Virus record (IMG/VR): IMGVR_UViG_3300020477_001012
Coordinates: 1 to 64,000 of that record
Strand: one strand, 5' to 3'
DNA length: 64,000 bases
DNA from: a virus
Part shown: piece after piece, positions 18,840 to 27,194 of the stretch
Position numbering within the stretch: position 1 is the first letter of the stretch
How the letters are laid out: each line of letters opens with the position of its first letter
Translations under genes and position numbers: made by a program
Notes under the pieces: model-generated
Databases searched by the model: none
Told to the model about the DNA's origin: nothing
The model's input: only the letters and a program-made list of their open reading frames with translations

Positions 18840-19921
18840 TCTAGATCAGCTTCCACCATAAGTGTCACCAATTCCGAAAAGGTAGTTTTGGGTTGCCACC
18901 CTAAGTTGGATTTCGCTTTAACATTATCTCCTCTGAGGTAGTCAACTTCGGCTGGTCTATAAAATTCGGGGTCTACCACTACAAAGTCCGACCATTCTTG
19001 TATTCCAACCTTGTTAAACGCCACGTCTAGGAACTCCCGAATAGTATGGGTCTCACCCGTGCAGATAACATAATCGTCAGGCTTCTCCTGTTGCAACATC
19101 ATCCACATGGCTTCCACATAATCTCCTGCATACCCCCAATCGCGGAATGCTTCAAGATTTCCTAGACGCAGCTTTGGAAACTGCAAATCTTGATCTGTAT
19201 TTGTACGACCGGGTATATATACTTCCGCATCCTTGTCCCAGTCTTCTTCCGTGTGTATCAAGTCGTCTATAGAAGAAACTTTGTGCAATTTCATCCACCT
19301 GTGAAAATCACCGATCCACTTGGTAATCTTTCTTGTAACAAAAGTCTCTCCTCGTCTTGGGCCTTCATGGTTAAACAGGATTCCAGCACTAGCATGCACG
19401 CCATACCCCTCTCTGAATAGTCTTGTTACATAATGAGCTGCGCATTTAGCTATGGCATACGGACTCTGGGGTAAAAACTTTGTGTCCTCGTTTTGGTATT
19501 TTTCTTGGTTTCTGTTTATGTCATAAGACGAACCAAACATTTCGCTAGAACTAGCTTGGTAGAATCTGGTATGCAAGTCAAGGTCTGCAATGCTTTGCAG
19601 TATATTTAGACATCCCTTGCCTGTGATGTCCCAAGTTAAAGCGGGCTGCTTAAAAGATACGGCTACATGAGACTGTGCTGCTAGATTGTAGATTTCATCT
19701 ACATCATCGTGTTCGGATAGTATATTTCTTACACTAAATGCATCTGTAATATCTCCTTGAACCAGATTGAATTTTTGATTCTCAAGGAGGTGCTTGATCC
19801 TAATAGTGTTGTCAATGCTACATCTTCTAGACACACCTATGACTTCATAGTCCTTCTCGACCAGTAAGTCTGATAAGTGGCTCCCGTCCTGCCCCGTCAC
19901 CCCAAAAACAATAGCTTTCAT
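18836..19921 (-). CDS. gmd: GDP-mannose 4,6-dehydratase
   Basis: The 361-residue protein belongs to the extended short-chain dehydrogenase family. It has the NAD(P)-binding GVTGQDG at 7-13, the catalytic YxxxK (Y155, K159 in SPYAIAKCAAH), the SSSEMFG motif (124-130), and NHEGPRRGETFVTRKI typical of Gmd. It converts GDP-mannose to GDP-4-keto-6-deoxymannose, the precursor of fucose, rhamnose and perosamine sugars. No reductase partner is visible here, so the product may feed host enzymes. With the glycosyltransferases in this window it suggests remodelling of surface or virion glycans. Confidence 0.95.
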   Translation of the reverse strand: MKAIVFGVTGQDGSHLSDLLVEKDYEVIGVSRRCSIDNTIRIKHLLENQKFNLVQGDITDAFSVRNILSEHDDVDEIYNLAAQSHVAVSFKQPALTWDITGKGCLNILQSIADLDLHTRFYQASSSEMFGSSYDINRNQEKYQNEDTKFLPQSPYAIAKCAAHYVTRLFREGYGVHASAGILFNHEGPRRGETFVTRKITKWIGDFHRWMKLHKVSSIDDLIHTEEDWDKDAEVYIPGRTNTDQDLQFPKLRLGNLEAFRDWGYAGDYVEAMWMMLQQEKPDDYVICTGETHTIREFLDVAFNKVGIQEWSDFVVVDPEFYRPAEVDYLRGDNVKAKSNLGWQPKTTFSELVTLMVEADLE

Positions 19922-19924
19922 TAG

Positions 19925-20554
19925 TTAATCCTTGTCTGGTAGTTTTGTTGGTGGTAGATCGTGGAACATAATGCCTCCATTACGACTGAGGCTTCCGCCC
20001 CCACGTCCACTCTGTCCTTTTCCCCCGTCTCCATCTCCCCCTTCGCCCTCTCCTTCTCCTTCACCTTCGCCTTCTCCCGAACCCTCTCCCTCTGTATCTC
20101 CTTTTCCTAGACCTCCGTTAGTTCCTCCGACTGCTCCACCGCCCATGATCGTATTCAAGGCTTTTTGTGACTGCTCGTGGAGTTCTCTGGTGTATGGTAA
20201 ACGATACGCTCTTGGTTCGGAATCGCCGTCATAGAATGAAAGCAAGTAATCATGCCAAGAATCATGTGTTCCTTCAGTTTCTAAATCTGGCTGTAACCAA
20301 ACGTATATATTGCCCCCATCGTCTCTCTTCGGATCTGGCTCATCTATGACTAGCCAATAAACTCGAAACTTCTCTGGGAGATCTTCATCAGTAGGCCACC
20401 CCATAAAATCACTAACAGAGAACCCCACTGATAAGCAAAAGTATAGAGACATTAAGATCATAGTAGCTTTGCTAACCCAGTGACCCTTAGATCCTATAAT
20501 AAACCACAGGGTCAAAGCAGCTATGAGAACAAATCCAAGAGCTATGCCTGTCAT
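19925..20554 (-). CDS. Membrane protein with Gly/Glu-rich tail (third gene of ExbB/ExbD-like cluster)
   Basis: The 209-residue product has two predicted N-terminal membrane helices (about 4-20 and 27-48), then a soluble domain, then a long EGEGEGEGE/GGDGDGG low-complexity tail ending in a short conserved-looking segment (MFHDLPPTKLPDKD). It is translationally coupled to the ExbD-like gene, so the two probably work together. No family is recognised. The tail could be a flexible tether in the periplasm or cytoplasm. Confidence 0.65.
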   Translation of the reverse strand: MTGIALGFVLIAALTLWFIIGSKGHWVSKATMILMSLYFCLSVGFSVSDFMGWPTDEDLPEKFRVYWLVIDEPDPKRDDGGNIYVWLQPDLETEGTHDSWHDYLLSFYDGDSEPRAYRLPYTRELHEQSQKALNTIMGGGAVGGTNGGLGKGDTEGEGSGEGEGEGEGEGEGGDGDGGKGQSGRGGGSLSRNGGIMFHDLPPTKLPDKD

Positions 20555-21156
20555 GGTAATCTCCTCGGAACACTCTTCGTGAGTTTGATTGGAAGCTCGT
20601 TGACCTCCACGACCTCTCCGTCCTTATCAAGCTTAAATCTAAATGCGGTCTTCTCGTCCCCACTCAAACCAAGACTAATTTTTTTGATCACAATAGTCTT
20701 AAACAAGGGGTTAACTTTATCAAGCTGCACTATAACCTCTGTTAAGGGTTTGCTGTCAGTTCTTCGATACATATGAACATTAACGATGTACTCTCCTTGC
20801 ACAAATCCTCTTAGAGTAACAATTTCTTTATTCTCTGGATGAGTCACGGGACCAAGAGGTGTTTGAATGGTATCATTCCTTTTACCAAGGTCATCTCTAT
20901 CTAGATGCATTAGCCCCTCTTCTCTCCTCATGAATGCCACTAGGTTTCCTTGCGGGTCTCTTACGTAGGTATCTACATCATTATCTACCTCGGCTGGCCA
21001 TGTAACAGTGATGATAAAATCTGCTTTAGATTTGACATTGTTCTCATTCTTGCTGGGATTAATCAGCATGAACGATAGCATGAACAATGCCGCAAAGCAC
21101 AATAAAGTATTGAACAGTAAATCTAGAAACGATAGGTGAGCGTGGTAGTGTCTCAT
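20551..21156 (-). CDS. ExbD/MotB-like membrane protein with DUF2135-like domain
   Basis: The 201-residue product has one N-terminal membrane helix (about 8-32) starting FLDLLFNTLLCF, which places an Asp at the start of the helix as in ExbD/TolR/MotB (ion-carrying Asp10-11). The periplasmic part holds a DUF2135/YfaP-like motif (VDNDVDTYVRDPQGNLV ... MHLDRDDLG, about 57-92), normally an Asp-rich beta domain. That pairing is unusual. The gene overlaps the ExbB-like gene by 1 bp, supporting a complex. Confidence 0.7.
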   Translation of the reverse strand: MRHYHAHLSFLDLLFNTLLCFAALFMLSFMLINPSKNENNVKSKADFIITVTWPAEVDNDVDTYVRDPQGNLVAFMRREEGLMHLDRDDLGKRNDTIQTPLGPVTHPENKEIVTLRGFVQGEYIVNVHMYRRTDSKPLTEVIVQLDKVNPLFKTIVIKKISLGLSGDEKTAFRFKLDKDGEVVEVNELPIKLTKSVPRRLP

Positions 21157-21671
21157 TATTTTCTTCTTATCTTGTCAACTGCTTGACTTAGATTGAAATA
21201 CTGAATCTTTAGCAAAGCGCTACATATCAACCCTGTTAGGGTGCTATATAAAGCCGTAGACATACCAATGCCAAGATTCTTGATTAGGCCCTGTACAGTA
21301 TTCACATCTGAAACATCAAGTTTAGTAAAACCCGATAGCATCATAATAAAACCAATAACGGTTCCAGCCATTCCTACAGTGAGGCACAAGTCGCTGGTGA
21401 ACCAGCCAGCCTCCATGGTGTTTTCTACTTTCTTTATCATGTGCTCATCTTCTTCTTGACCACCCCTGTCTATGAAGCGGCTCAATAGCCACGTTTTGTA
21501 TCCGCACCACTGGGACATCCCTAAAAATATGGCGGCTATAACAAAACTCAGCTTTGTAGCGTCATTCTGGTATAGTTCATTCCAGCCACCACCACTAGTA
21601 AAGACTGTTAAGCCTATTAAGATGGAAGCAAACGCTAGCCACCATCTCAGAAAGAGCTTGTGCTTGATCAT
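21156..21671 (-). CDS. ExbB/TolQ/MotA-like ion-channel subunit
   Basis: The 171-residue product has four predicted membrane segments. The signature is in the last two: LTVGMAGTVIGFIMMLSGF (about 96-114) and LGIGMSTALYSTLTGLICSALL (about 133-154). These match the conserved TM2/TM3 Gly-Thr-Ala pattern of the family that conducts protons and powers TonB, Tol or flagellar machines. It is coupled to the ExbD-like gene. The same two-subunit motor family powers Zorya anti-phage systems, but here it is phage-encoded inside the late operon. Confidence 0.8.
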   Translation of the reverse strand: MIKHKLFLRWWLAFASILIGLTVFTSGGGWNELYQNDATKLSFVIAAIFLGMSQWCGYKTWLLSRFIDRGGQEEDEHMIKKVENTMEAGWFTSDLCLTVGMAGTVIGFIMMLSGFTKLDVSDVNTVQGLIKNLGIGMSTALYSTLTGLICSALLKIQYFNLSQAVDKIRRK

Positions 21672-21673
21672 AA

Positions 21674-22501
21674 TTAATCCTTTACCGTTTGCGGCGTTAA
21701 AAATGGTTGATCTACAACATCATCTTGATATTTGTGGTAAGCAGCAAGTCTTTCCTTTTCCTTATCCATCGCTAATCGCATCTTTTCCATCTCTGTCCCG
21801 TATCCCTTTGCTACCTCTGGATTGCTTACCAAGTATGCCAACCAAGCAGTGAAGCTCTGCCTGCTATCCTCTAATCTTTTTACTCTTTGTTCCCGGGTTG
21901 CCTTCATTTCTTTGAGCATAGAATTCTTTTTAGTCTGAAGCTCACGATAGTCTTTGTTTAGAGATTCCTGTGACGCCTTCAGAGATGCCACCTGACGCTC
22001 TATATTAAAAAGTTCGTCCGATCTATCACTATCTGCTCCAACGGCCCGTATGGATTGAATCTCGGCCTCAAACAGGGATATCTGCTCAATGTTCTCCTTG
22101 TTGTGTTTGAGTGACCTGTTCATTAACAGCTCCAGCTTAATCAAATCGACAACCTGAAGCTCTTCAGTGGGTATAACATCGTCCTTAAATTGAGAAATAA
22201 TGCGTGCCCAGTGATACTGGAACAGCTTTAGCTCGTCATCGGTGAATTGTTGCTTCAATTCAGCCCAGTATGGACGAAAAGTCAAGTCAAACTGTGCCTG
22301 TTCCTCCGGTGTAGTCTGGTCATCCATCCAAATGGGAGTACTTAAATCCCCCTTCGCAACTTTTTTACGAATAAAACCGAGAACGCTATCTGGATCTCGG
22401 TCGAGTTCGGTTGCAAGCTCCACATAGCCGAGATTGATATTCTCTTTTATAAATCTTTCTTCCTCTTTTGAGATTCTACCCTTCTTCTTCATAAAATCCA
22501 T
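21674..22501 (-). CDS. HTH/coiled-coil protein; candidate small terminase
   Basis: The product is 275 residues. The N-terminal 50 residues read as a helix-turn-helix (EEERFIKENINLGYVELATELDRDPDSVLGFIRKK). The centre and C-terminus are long charged coiled coils (about 130-205). HTH plus helical oligomerisation region is the plan of small terminase subunits, and none other is visible near terL, but this is only inference. The start could be 22501 (SD too close) or the in-frame ATG at 22492 (GGGAG 10 nt upstream). It overlaps the sigma-like gene by 26 bp. Confidence 0.55.
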   Translation of the reverse strand: MDFMKKKGRISKEEERFIKENINLGYVELATELDRDPDSVLGFIRKKVAKGDLSTPIWMDDQTTPEEQAQFDLTFRPYWAELKQQFTDDELKLFQYHWARIISQFKDDVIPTEELQVVDLIKLELLMNRSLKHNKENIEQISLFEAEIQSIRAVGADSDRSDELFNIERQVASLKASQESLNKDYRELQTKKNSMLKEMKATREQRVKRLEDSRQSFTAWLAYLVSNPEVAKGYGTEMEKMRLAMDKEKERLAAYHKYQDDVVDQPFLTPQTVKD

Positions 22502-22994
22502 GCTCCCTTAAGATTCCCTCTATTGCTTCGAGTACTTCGTCCCGGCGTTGCTTAGTAATGTAAACATCGTTAATCATTCTTAAATAATCCATCCTGATCG
22601 AAGCTGGTAAATGCTCATTAATCATCTCAACCATAGTCTTCGTTTCAAGATCTTCATAAGACGTTGCAAATTTTTCATCATCATCGACAATTGTATTCTC
22701 ATACTCTAATTGTGCTGGATTTAAAACTTTGACTCGGTCTCCATTGTCATTCTTTATGAAGTGATGGTCTCTCACGAAGTTTTTTAGCCGATTAGATAAA
22801 TTTACGCTCAAAAAGTTCTCCAAGGGACGTTTTTCGTCGTACCTATTGAGGGCTTCCATGCAAATGATAAAAGCTTCCTGCTTTAAATCTTCAGCCGTGT
22901 ACCCATAAAAAGTATATTTGGGTGCAATTCGGTTGCAGACCACCTCAATTTGGTTGACGACTTCCTGTTCTGTCATTCCTTTTGGTATTTTCAT
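22476..22994 (-). CDS. Sigma-70 region 2-like transcription factor (late sigma candidate)
   Basis: The 172-residue product contains a clear sigma region 2: YTAEDLKQEAFIICMEALNRYDEKRPLENFLSV followed by LSNRLKNFVRDHH (about 28-80), the helices that bind the RNA polymerase clamp and the -10 element. There is no clear region 4, as in the T4 late factor gp55. The -10-only motifs before the capsid genes fit a factor without -35 contact. SD is not strong. A second sigma-like protein is encoded at 58463-58936. Confidence 0.75.
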   Translation of the reverse strand: MKIPKGMTEQEVVNQIEVVCNRIAPKYTFYGYTAEDLKQEAFIICMEALNRYDEKRPLENFLSVNLSNRLKNFVRDHHFIKNDNGDRVKVLNPAQLEYENTIVDDDEKFATSYEDLETKTMVEMINEHLPASIRMDYLRMINDVYITKQRRDEVLEAIEGILREHGFYEEEG

Positions 22995-23002
22995 AGTCTA
23001 CC

Positions 23003-23356
23003 TTATTGTTTCCTGAAAATTCTTTCCTGCTCCTCTAGCCTTGTGACTAAATCTCGGTTTGGACTCGGTGGCGGCTGAGGGGTATTGCACAGTGGACACA
23101 TTTGGATCTTCTGTCCCGACTTGTGAAGCCCGTGGACGTGTTCAAGACCAAGAATCCGCTGCATCAAAATCGATCTCTGTTGAATTCCTGTGGCGTTTAT
23201 CTGATTTAAGCTCTGTATGACGGCTTGGTCTAAGTTCCCCACCGCCTCCTTACCCTCGATTCTTTTCATAACCTTGTTGTTTTCAAGGTTAACAGCAAGG
23301 TCCGCACAAAGAAAACCTATTAGCCCAAAGACAAGTATCGCTTGTAATAATTTCAT
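23003..23356 (-). CDS. Exported/anchored small protein with CPLC motif
   Basis: The 117-residue product has an N-terminal hydrophobic segment (LLQAILVFGLIGFLCADLAV, about 3-22), a polar helical region, then MCPLCNTPQPPPSP and a short charged helix. The CxxC could be redox-active or bind metal. Its ATG overlaps the DUF1501 stop, so the two may be co-expressed at the envelope. Function is unknown. Confidence 0.6.
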   Translation of the reverse strand: MKLLQAILVFGLIGFLCADLAVNLENNKVMKRIEGKEAVGNLDQAVIQSLNQINATGIQQRSILMQRILGLEHVHGLHKSGQKIQMCPLCNTPQPPPSPNRDLVTRLEEQERIFRKQ

Positions 23357-24639
23357 TAGATTAATTCCTTTAATGGATTTCTGTGGTCCAGAAGATACTG
23401 AGGTCTTCCGGTTCTATCTAGTAGAGTTGTGGACATTGTATCAATGCCCAGAGCAGCGTACATCGTAGCGCAGATTTCCTGTATATGGACTGGTCTTGAC
23501 TCAGGAACTTCCCCAAGTCTGGTCGTTGAGCCAATAACCTGACCATGCTTAAAGCCACCACCGGCTAATAATGCGCATGATACTTGTGGCCAATGGTCTC
23601 TGCCAGCCCCCTTGTTAATCTTGGGTGTCCGTCCAAACTCACCCCATACAACTACCATGACATCATCCAACATTCCTCTTTCATCTAGATCTTCCACTAA
23701 AGCCGAAACACATTGATCCAGCTTACCCCCATGATCCCTCACAAGATCAAAATTGGCCCCATGACTGTCCCATCTCCCGTAGGATAATGAAACAGAGCGT
23801 GCTCCAGCCTCAACTAATCGTCGAGCCATGAGTACATGCTCATTAACGGTTGGTGCCCCATCATATTGGTACTTGAATGGCTTGCCATTTCCATATCGCT
23901 CTCTTACTTTCTCGTCCTCTTGGGATAAATCTAACGCATCTACTAAGGCACTTGATGTAAGAACTCCGAATGCCTCTTCGACGAATAGATCATCAACAAC
24001 CGCCCTGTCAATTCCATTCCTTACACTCGCAAATCCTGAAAGCAGTTCCTTTCTACTTCTAAATCTATCTACATCCAAGTTCAGCTTCAAATCCTTCATC
24101 ATTTCCCCATTTGGTTTAAATGGTTTATGAGTTTCGCCCAAGTAGCCAGCCCCACCAGCCTCAGACCAAGGCATATGACTGGTTGGCTCAGCAAGACCCA
24201 CCGCTACCGGGATAGACCTGTCAACTGGACCCAGAATCTTAGAGGCAGCCGCCCCAATCGCGGGATACGTCGTCCCAGAGACTACTTCCCTGCGACTCCA
24301 TCCTGTCATACACTGATGCCCATCGTGCCCTCCGTCTGAACCCACTACGGATCGAATCGCCGTAAACTTGTCAAACATAGATGCAATCTTGGGAAAAGCC
24401 TCCCCGATTTGGATTCCCGGTACTGGAGTGGCAATTGGTTGAAATGGACCCCGAATTTCCGAGGGCGCTTGTGTTTTTATGTCCCACATGTCTTGATGAG
24501 GTGGTCCACCACCTAAAAAGATGTTAATAATGGCTTTGTGACTCGTTTTGTTTTGATCTTGGGCGTACATAACCTGTGGCATCGTTAAAACACCGAAACC
24601 ACCGACCGATAAAAAGCTTCTACGAGATAAAGTTAGCAT
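23356..24639 (-). CDS. DUF1501 protein with Tat signal
   Basis: The 427-residue product starts with a twin-arginine signal (SRRSFLSVGG, RR at 6-7), so it should be exported folded. The body has the DUF1501 (sulfatase-like, alkaline-phosphatase-superfamily) marks: INIFLGGGPPHQDMWD, GSDGGHDGHQCMTG, WDSHGANFDLVRDHGGKLD, and VVVWGEFGRTPKINKGAGRDHWP. The metal-binding Asp/His residues look intact. DUF1501 proteins are abundant in Planctomycetota and normally sit next to DUF1549 genes; no such partner is visible. In a phage late operon it may be a host-derived enzyme acting on cell-surface sulfated polymers (inference). Confidence 0.9.
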   Translation of the reverse strand: MLTLSRRSFLSVGGFGVLTMPQVMYAQDQNKTSHKAIINIFLGGGPPHQDMWDIKTQAPSEIRGPFQPIATPVPGIQIGEAFPKIASMFDKFTAIRSVVGSDGGHDGHQCMTGWSRREVVSGTTYPAIGAAASKILGPVDRSIPVAVGLAEPTSHMPWSEAGGAGYLGETHKPFKPNGEMMKDLKLNLDVDRFRSRKELLSGFASVRNGIDRAVVDDLFVEEAFGVLTSSALVDALDLSQEDEKVRERYGNGKPFKYQYDGAPTVNEHVLMARRLVEAGARSVSLSYGRWDSHGANFDLVRDHGGKLDQCVSALVEDLDERGMLDDVMVVVWGEFGRTPKINKGAGRDHWPQVSCALLAGGGFKHGQVIGSTTRLGEVPESRPVHIQEICATMYAALGIDTMSTTLLDRTGRPQYLLDHRNPLKELI

Positions 24640-24683
24640 TATGGGGTTCCTTATAAGGGAATTTTGTAAAAATTAGTGTTAAA

Positions 24684-25472
24684 TTACTCATCTGCCCATT
24701 TCAGGGGCCTCCATTTGGTCCCATCGAATCCTTCAAACCGATTTTCCTTGTCGTTGAAGATGATACTACCCCGTTCTTTATTACGAGGGCGTCTTGAGAG
24801 GGGCTTGCAGACAAATTGGTCGGAAGAAATAATGGAATTCTTGCCTAAAAGCTCGAAATAAGCAGAGCCAACCAGAATTGGGGCTGTGGTTTTAGCAAGA
24901 GAGCCAACCAAGTGCTCGTGACCCAGTATCAAACCGAGTTCTTCTCGGTTTATTGACTGAATGTCATCATCCGTTCGGCCTAGAAGAGAATTTGGCTCAA
25001 TTTGAACGGGTTCTGGTCTGCTGGGATTGGTTGTGCAGACTACTGAGTGGGTCAGAGGGCAATATTCTATAAAGTCAGAGGGCAAATAGGTGCCAATAAT
25101 GAGATGAGTATCATCTTCGTAGATCGTAAACCCGTCTTTTGTCTTACCAAGGCAGGGTCTATGGTCTATTCTTTGTTCAAAAGAGATTAATCTGGTTAAG
25201 TAGGGCTTGTTTTTAGTCCCATCAAGGCGTCCAACGCCTCTTTCATAAGAAATTAAGTCTCTGTCTAGCTTGCAACTCTTAAATTCTTCTATTGTATAGT
25301 AAAAATTAGTGCCTATGGCGATTTGGGGAGGAATTGTGTCCTCTTCTTTCCAGAATCTGTGCAAAATACTACAGGCGGCTTCCATGTGTGCCAATGGAAG
25401 CACCCAGATTCGGTCAATTTCCTTTTCATACCGTGCAGGGCTAACTGCAAAGTAGTTATTTTTGATCTTCAT
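24684..25472 (-). CDS. Hypothetical protein, possible virion component
   Basis: The 262-residue soluble protein is not recognised. Its last ~30 residues (GSIIFNDKENRFEGFDGTKW) look like the short beta motif found at ends of phage fibre or baseplate domains. It overlaps the upstream small gene by 17 bp and lies upstream of the DUF1501 gene in the leftward operon. Confidence 0.6.
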   Translation of the reverse strand: MKIKNNYFAVSPARYEKEIDRIWVLPLAHMEAACSILHRFWKEEDTIPPQIAIGTNFYYTIEEFKSCKLDRDLISYERGVGRLDGTKNKPYLTRLISFEQRIDHRPCLGKTKDGFTIYEDDTHLIIGTYLPSDFIEYCPLTHSVVCTTNPSRPEPVQIEPNSLLGRTDDDIQSINREELGLILGHEHLVGSLAKTTAPILVGSAYFELLGKNSIISSDQFVCKPLSRRPRNKERGSIIFNDKENRFEGFDGTKWRPLKWADE

Positions 25473-25608
25473 CTGCCAAAAGTTCCTTTAAGGGTTTGTC
25501 CTCTTCCTCTAGTTCCGCCTTTACAGCCGCATTAAGGGCGGCAGTGGCTTTGCAGTGCAGGATCGACTCGCATTGAGCTGGTTTGTCTTTGTTATCTTTG
25601 GTTCCCAT
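25456..25608 (-). CDS. Small acidic protein, first gene of leftward operon
   Basis: A 50-residue frame starts at the ATG at 25608 and reads MGTKDNKDKPAQCES ... ELLADEDQK, ending inside the next gene, so translation would be coupled. A GGAAAAAT stretch precedes it, but the SD is weak. Function is unknown. Confidence 0.5.
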   Translation of the reverse strand: MGTKDNKDKPAQCESILHCKATAALNAAVKAELEEEDKPLKELLADEDQK

Positions 25609-25761
25609 GGGATTTTTCCATAATTTTGTAATAAGTAGAAGTAAGTGCCTCTATATAATACACTGGAGGGCGATATTTTCCAAAATGAATCTGGGAAATA
25701 CAGTCAGAATGACTATAATACAACGGACAATGGCTGCAAAGTGTCCAAAAATCAGTAAATA
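25609..25761. other. Divergent intergenic region with late-like motif
   Basis: This stretch separates the two arms. Around 25648-25660 it holds CTATATAATACACTGG (minus strand CCAGTGTATTATATAG), which resembles the late -10 motif in both directions and could start the leftward operon or the adjacent RNA. Nothing else is evident. Confidence 0.35.
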
Positions 25762-26012
25762 TTTGTACAAAGTGAATAATTGGGCTGAAGTCTCACCTTA
25801 GTCCATCTGGTTTAGTGAGTGACTGGCGAGCTTACAAGGGTTCCAAGGTCAGGCAAAGAAAAAATCTAGGCGCTGGTGACAACCAACCTAGACCTGTGAA
25901 GCATTGAGTGGCTGATAGCATTGAGAGACTGAGAGCATTAAAGACCTGACTGCTCACTACCGCAGCTTGTTACCTGTATCTTATCTTCACAGGTATAAAT
26001 GGTCTTGGTGCG
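25762..26012 (+). ncRNA. Structured RNA, family X, copy 1
   Basis: It is homologous to 45573-45842. Shared blocks include TTTGTACAAAG, TGACYGGCGAG, TCCAAGGT and CCTAGACCTGTRAAG. Paired regions change together between copies: ACCTGTGAAG (25892-25901) pairs with CTTCACAGGT (25985-25994), where copy 2 has A-T for G-C. The CTAGG/CCTAG hairpin (25866-25891) has inner TGGT/ACCA where copy 2 has TGCT/AGCA. No open frame is shared. Strand is inferred from copy 2, which lies in a plus-strand tRNA/RNA region. Confidence 0.7.
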
Positions 26013-26172
26013 CCCCGAGGAGGATCAAGAGGATGATTACATATGGGGCCTTACCTACGTAGTTTAGCTAAGACACCCCTGAGAAGTGTCCGTGTTGTGA
26101 GACAACCACCCTTGCTATTTTCATGCCAAAACGGCAAAAAAACCGTGAAGATAAAACTCCCCCCTCTTATTT

Positions 26173-26260
26173 ACGTAAGTTATTGACCTATAACGACTTA
26201 CGACATGGCATTCCCGCCCCGCGCGACGTAAACCCTTATGTGTAAACGACTTATGTCAAT
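26173..26260. repeat. GACTTA-type intergenic repeat, copy 1
   Basis: It contains ACGTAAGTTATT, TAACGACTTACGAC, a GC-rich core, GCGACGTAAACCCTTATG and AACGACTTATGTCAAT. It lies 45 bp upstream of the first early promoter. See finding on this family. Confidence 0.8.
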
Positions 26261-26304
26261 CTAGAATTATTTCTGATTTCTTTTTGTTTTTTGGTCTAAA
26301 GAAC

Positions 26305-26333
26305 TTGACAGGTGAATGCCGATAATATATAAT
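26305..26333 (+). promoter_or_regulatory. Early promoter (TTGACA-17-TATAAT with GCCGATA box)
   Basis: TTGACA at 26305-26310, GCCGATA in the spacer, TATAAT at 26328-26333, followed by a leader with CACACACAAGGAACAAG. It drives the 26371 gene. Confidence 0.9.
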
Positions 26334-26370
26334 GGAAGCATAAGAAGTTACCACACACAAGGAACAAGAC

Positions 26371-26586
26371 ATGAAGAAGATCGACGCAACGGTTTGGGTA
26401 GGCGATGAACATGATGCCAACATGGTAGGTGATCGCACATGGATTACCATCCGCATTGGTGATCATGAGATTCTGGTGAACGTTGACCGATGGGAAATTG
26501 ACGATGCGCTGGAAGATCTGGAAGACGAAAAAGAATCCCAATTAATTCTAGAAAGAATGCGAGCGAGTGACCAGACTAGTCACTAG
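26371..26586 (+). CDS. Small acidic protein
   Basis: The 71-residue protein (about 30% Asp/Glu; DRWEIDDALEDLEDEKES) is not recognised. SD AAGGA lies 8 nt ahead. As the first gene behind a strong early promoter it may be a host-takeover factor, a common role for tiny acidic phage proteins (inference). Confidence 0.75.
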   Translation: MKKIDATVWVGDEHDANMVGDRTWITIRIGDHEILVNVDRWEIDDALEDLEDEKESQLILERMRASDQTSH

Positions 26587-26593
26587 GGTATAG

Positions 26594-26599
26594 TACAAT
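26594..26599 (+). promoter_or_regulatory. Weak promoter -10 (TACAAT)
   Basis: GTATAGTACAATACAAGC precedes the 26636 gene and is followed by the shared leader ACACACTAAGGAAAAC. The -35 is poor. Confidence 0.4.
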
Positions 26600-26635
26600 A
26601 CAAGCATACAAGTAACACACACTAAGGAAAACAGA

Positions 26636-26893
26636 ATGAACATCACAACCAACAAGATCAACCGAGAGTACAAGGGCCACACAATTGCCATCGACATGAT
26701 CGACGAGATCGACCCCGATGGTACGATTGTGGTTCGCAAGATGGTATGCTATGTGGTCGCACCTAACGGTGACGCTGGACCGTTGCGAGTGTCGCCATAC
26801 ATTCCCCTTGATGAGATCCACGCCCACGCTATTGATTGGGTGGATGAGGGTTGCCCCGGAATTGGTAACCCATTCGCCCCGGCTTGGGCTTGA
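26636..26893 (+). CDS. Small hypothetical protein
   Basis: The 85-residue acidic protein (MNITTNKINREYKGHTIAIDM ... AHAIDWVDEGCPGIGNPF, in parts) reads as a beta-rich domain. SD AAGGAAAA is in the same leader sequence, CACACTAAGGAAAACR, as the 26952 gene. Function is unknown. Confidence 0.7.
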   Translation: MNITTNKINREYKGHTIAIDMIDEIDPDGTIVVRKMVCYVVAPNGDAGPLRVSPYIPLDEIHAHAIDWVDEGCPGIGNPFAPAWA

Positions 26894-26917
26894 CATACAC
26901 GTTCAGTATGGTACAAT
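26890..26917 (+). promoter_or_regulatory. Early promoter (TTGACA-16-TACAAT)
   Basis: TTGACA overlaps the last codons of the preceding gene. It lacks the GCCGATA box and is followed by CACACACTAAGGAAAACGAC. Confidence 0.7.
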
Positions 26918-26951
26918 TACAGAGTAACATTCACACACTAAGGAAAACGAC

Positions 26952-27194
26952 ATGACTTCATTTGACTTGCAGATTCACCCCGAAGAAACAGCCGCCGCCC
27001 GTGACTATGATGCATGGCAGGATCTAGCCCGAGAGATTGAAGAGGCTGAGCTTTCCGATATCAACGCAGAGTTGCAGCTTGCGTCTGAGGATGAGGACAA
27101 CTATGACGATGGCTGGCAGGATGAATATGAAGAGTATATTCTGAACCAAACACGATACGATGATGATAGGGATCTAGATTACTACGCATCGTGA
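26952..27194 (+). CDS. Small very acidic protein
   Basis: The 80-residue helical protein is about one third Asp/Glu (EIEEAELSDINAELQLASED; DEYEEYILNQTRYDDDRDLD). Such charge suggests DNA mimicry or binding to basic host proteins, but this is inference only. SD AAGGA is well placed, and its stop overlaps the next start. Confidence 0.7.
   Translation: MTSFDLQIHPEETAAARDYDAWQDLAREIEEAELSDINAELQLASEDEDNYDDGWQDEYEEYILNQTRYDDDRDLDYYAS

Noticed and set aside
19932-20234. Plus-strand frame of Pro/Ser repeats
   Set aside because: Antisense to the Gly/Glu-rich tail of the 19925-20554 membrane protein; no SD and low-complexity only.
26636-26927. Frames overlapping early genes on both strands near 26.6-26.9 kb
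   Set aside because: Only the SD-led frame at 26636 fits promoter and leader; the others are shadows.
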